64,000 bases of DNA, from the NCBI GenBank assembly GCA_036417435.1, contig CM070899.1:5213001-5277000 (forward strand). Direction: 5' to 3'. The stretch's first letter is position 1, and every line of letters starts with the position of its first letter. The translations under genes were made by a program, and so were the position numbers. The stretch comes from Inia geoffrensis. Lineage: Eukaryota; Chordata; Mammalia; Artiodactyla; Iniidae. Positions 61,761 to 64,000 of this stretch are shown here, in pieces. The notes under the pieces are model-generated. The model was not told where the DNA came from, did no database searches, and saw nothing but the letters and a program-made list of their open reading frames with translations.

Positions 61761-64000
61761 TGCCTTGCGGCTCGCAGCCCAAGCACGAAGCGCGAGGACA
61801 ACACATGTGAGGCTGGGGTCTGGGGTCGGGCCCCGAGCACGCCCGCGTCAGGATAGACCATCCAGCGCAATCGCAATATGGGGCTGGAGGTCTCAAGACC
61901 GGCAAGTCCCCGGGTCTTGGTTTGCCCCCCCTCACCCGTATGGATGCAGCCAGAGCTTGTCAGTTAGACAGTGTGCTGGTTTTTGAGGGTCCAGAGACAA
62001 ACAGGACACTTTCTGACTTCCCGGCCTGACCGAACGCACATGCTGAGAACAATACGACATGCTAGGTGGCATTAGCCCCCGTGATGGAGGCGTAAATGAA
62101 GCACCGTGGGAGTGCGGGGAAGGAGTGGGGCACCCTGCCACGGTGGCCGGAAACGGCTTCGTCTGCAGAGCCAGGGTCCCGCAGAAGGAGTGGGGCTTGG
62201 AAGAGTGGGGATAGGAGGGCACGCTGAGGGGGGGAGGGGCTCTGGGGAAGGTGCCCTGGTGAGTCACCGTGGGTGCAGGTGGTAGGACGCCCCGGTGTCT
62301 GGTGCGCAGGAAGCGGCCACCAGGGGGCAGGCAGGAGAGGACGCGGAGCCTCAGGGAGCGGGTGTCCTCAGTGACCCTTTGTCGGGGGTAGAAAGTGCCC
62401 ACGGCCTCTGCAGGAGGGAGGTGAAGAGAGCTTTTTTCCTTAGGAGAAAAAAGCAGGTAATTTTAAGAAGAAAAGAGGTTTATGAAAAGCAGAATCCAGC
62501 CCCGGCTCTACGAAGCCGGGAGGTGGGGCAGTGAGAGGAAACAGCTCCGGGCCTCACTCTTCAGGAGAGGCCCCTGGCCTGGGCGCCCTCCTGTGGCAGC
62601 TGACGTTGCAGCGGTTAAGGACATTGGAAAGACTGGGGGAACATCCATCACCAGCACCAGCGAATGACGTTATCACAAGCAAACCAGGTAACAAAAGGCC
62701 ACACCGCTATGTTCTGAGAGACGTGCTTCAACTCGCCCCGTGTGGATTTGCACCAAGCTACCATGTGTTCCTTTTCCTTTTTTGCAGAGTCCCAAAAGAT
62801 AAAATAAAGTGGAACTATTCTGGTTGTCATCAGGGTGCGGGTAGGACGTGGCTGGTGAACCCCTGGAACTCCACAACATAGACAGTTTGAAATTCACTGC
62901 ATTCAACCCCCAAACTGTAAGCAAAGTTGCCTTTGACCAGGCAAGCTCCTGTTCCCCTCCCTGCCCAGCGCCAACAGCAGGCTTTAACGTTCTGAGGCAT
63001 TCCTGCATCTAATCCTGAGCCCAAGGCCTTTAAAGGAAAGCCATGCTCCCACGCGGAGCCTGGATGCTCTGAGGTGTTACCTCCTGCTTCCAGTGCTGGC
63101 TTTAATGGTCTCCTGCTTGAAGCATTCTTGGGCCCCAGACCCTGGCAGTCTGTGCGGAAGGCCCAACATGCCGTGGGGAGCCCTCTGGGCCGTCTCTTCC
63201 ACTCTTCCCGGCACACTCAGGCTCGGTCACATGCACGTGACACTGGCCGCCTCCCCTCATCATTGCTGGTGACCTACCGGGAGCGTCTATGACTCTGGGA
63301 TGAGTTGAGGGTCGCCGCATCTTCGGATTTGAAGAGTTTTTTGGGGTCTTAGCGGGAATGGACGAGGGGACCCTCAGTTTTGGTCCGGGGTCTTCCCACT
63401 CTGAGTGAGCTACAGGACAGCATGATTCTGCCCACTGGGAGGGTGGACTGGATGTCACTGGAGAGAACACGGACAAGCCAAGCTCTCAAGCCCTCCCGAG
63501 CCCCGCCTTCCAGGCTCCACAGCTCTCTTCCTAGCCCCACCCTGGGTCTGGGTCCCAGGGAAAACCCTTCTTTAGGAAGGAATGGGCGTGATGTGGGACA
63601 GCGGGAGGAGGCTTGGGCGCAGGTGCCAGCTCCGCCCCGATGTGCTGTGCAACCCGCACAAGTCCCTCCCCTCACCGGGTCCCAGCTGCAAAACGGAAGC
63701 CCAGCATCCTGACGTCTAAGCCCTTCTCTGGTCCCACATCAGTGCTGGCCGGGCCTCCACCATCTGTCCTCCACACCAGTGGAGGCTCGGAGGGGGAAGG
63801 TTATTCTCAAAAGCCCACTCCCGCCAGAGGGCTGGAGGCCATCAGCCTTCAAAAGGACACCTGATGTCCTTGGGAATGTCGCCCTGACATTGCATGTCCA
63901 GAAATCTGCTGTAGGAGAATATGTCAGTAATCCTGGCAGTGGAGGCACAAGGATGAAAGTATCAGGACGGTAGCTTGTAGACACAGTGGCCCTGGCCACT

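Larger units (their letters stand above)
46188..64000 (-). other. EVL: EVL intron 3 (partial, to the window edge)
   Basis: About 17.8 kb with no coding exon found. I searched both EVH1-coding segments in codon-aware form and saw none. It holds mir-342 and the mir-151b-like locus, a SINE at 57.36 kb, several L2 and MIR relics, small simple repeats, and A/T-rich single-copy islands at about 54175-54350 and 59690-59890. It is poor in young L1 compared with the DEGS2 intron. Confidence 0.8.

Noticed and set aside
46188..64000. EVL EVH1-coding exons in the right-hand intron
   Set aside because: I looked for codon-consistent matches to the conserved EVH1 stretches on the minus strand and found none. 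They presumably lie beyond the window.

Overview
The window is mammalian nuclear DNA, almost certainly from a cetacean (probably a toothed whale). The evidence is two intron-split vertebrate genes plus many copies of the tRNA-derived CHR-type SINE typical of whale genomes. Several copies are nearly intact and flanked by clear target-site duplications. Cetacean-style LINE-1 tails are also present. The layout matches human 14q32.2 in inverted orientation: DEGS2 and EVL lie tail to tail, and the EVL intron hosts mir-342.

Left part (1-19.9 kb): DEGS2, plus strand, complete. A GC-box-rich promoter precedes three coding exons (250-331, 16741-17483, 19333-19479). They join into an intact 323-codon frame with all three desaturase histidine boxes. 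Intron 1 (16.4 kb) is loaded with SINEs and antisense LINE-1 pieces, including a nested insertion stack at 12.6-13.5 kb. An ATTAAA poly(A) signal follows at 19871.

Middle (19.9-21.85 kb): a GC-rich intergenic gap of about 2 kb between the two 3' ends.

Right part (21.85-64 kb): EVL, minus strand, 3' portion only. Eleven coding exons can be placed with exact splice sites. They encode the linker after EVH1, the proline-rich core and the whole EVH2 region, down to the stop codon and an AATAAA signal. Counting back from the last exon of a 14-exon gene they are exons 4-14. The EVH1 exons lie beyond the right edge. From 46188 to the edge the DNA is a single intron carrying mir-342 (minus strand, both mature arms identical to the human ones as recalled) and, just upstream on the opposite strand, a diverged mir-151b-like L2-derived locus. 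Another EVL intron (30580-35661) holds a 25-copy, 42-bp minisatellite with internal higher-order structure. It is the strangest element in the window.

No sign of a wholly new multi-gene system was found. Most long open frames here are by-products of GC-rich DNA or of the tandem repeat. The best leads are the minisatellite, the miRNA pair with its G-rich tract, the nested retroposons, and the intact DEGS2 in a lineage with a highly modified epidermis.
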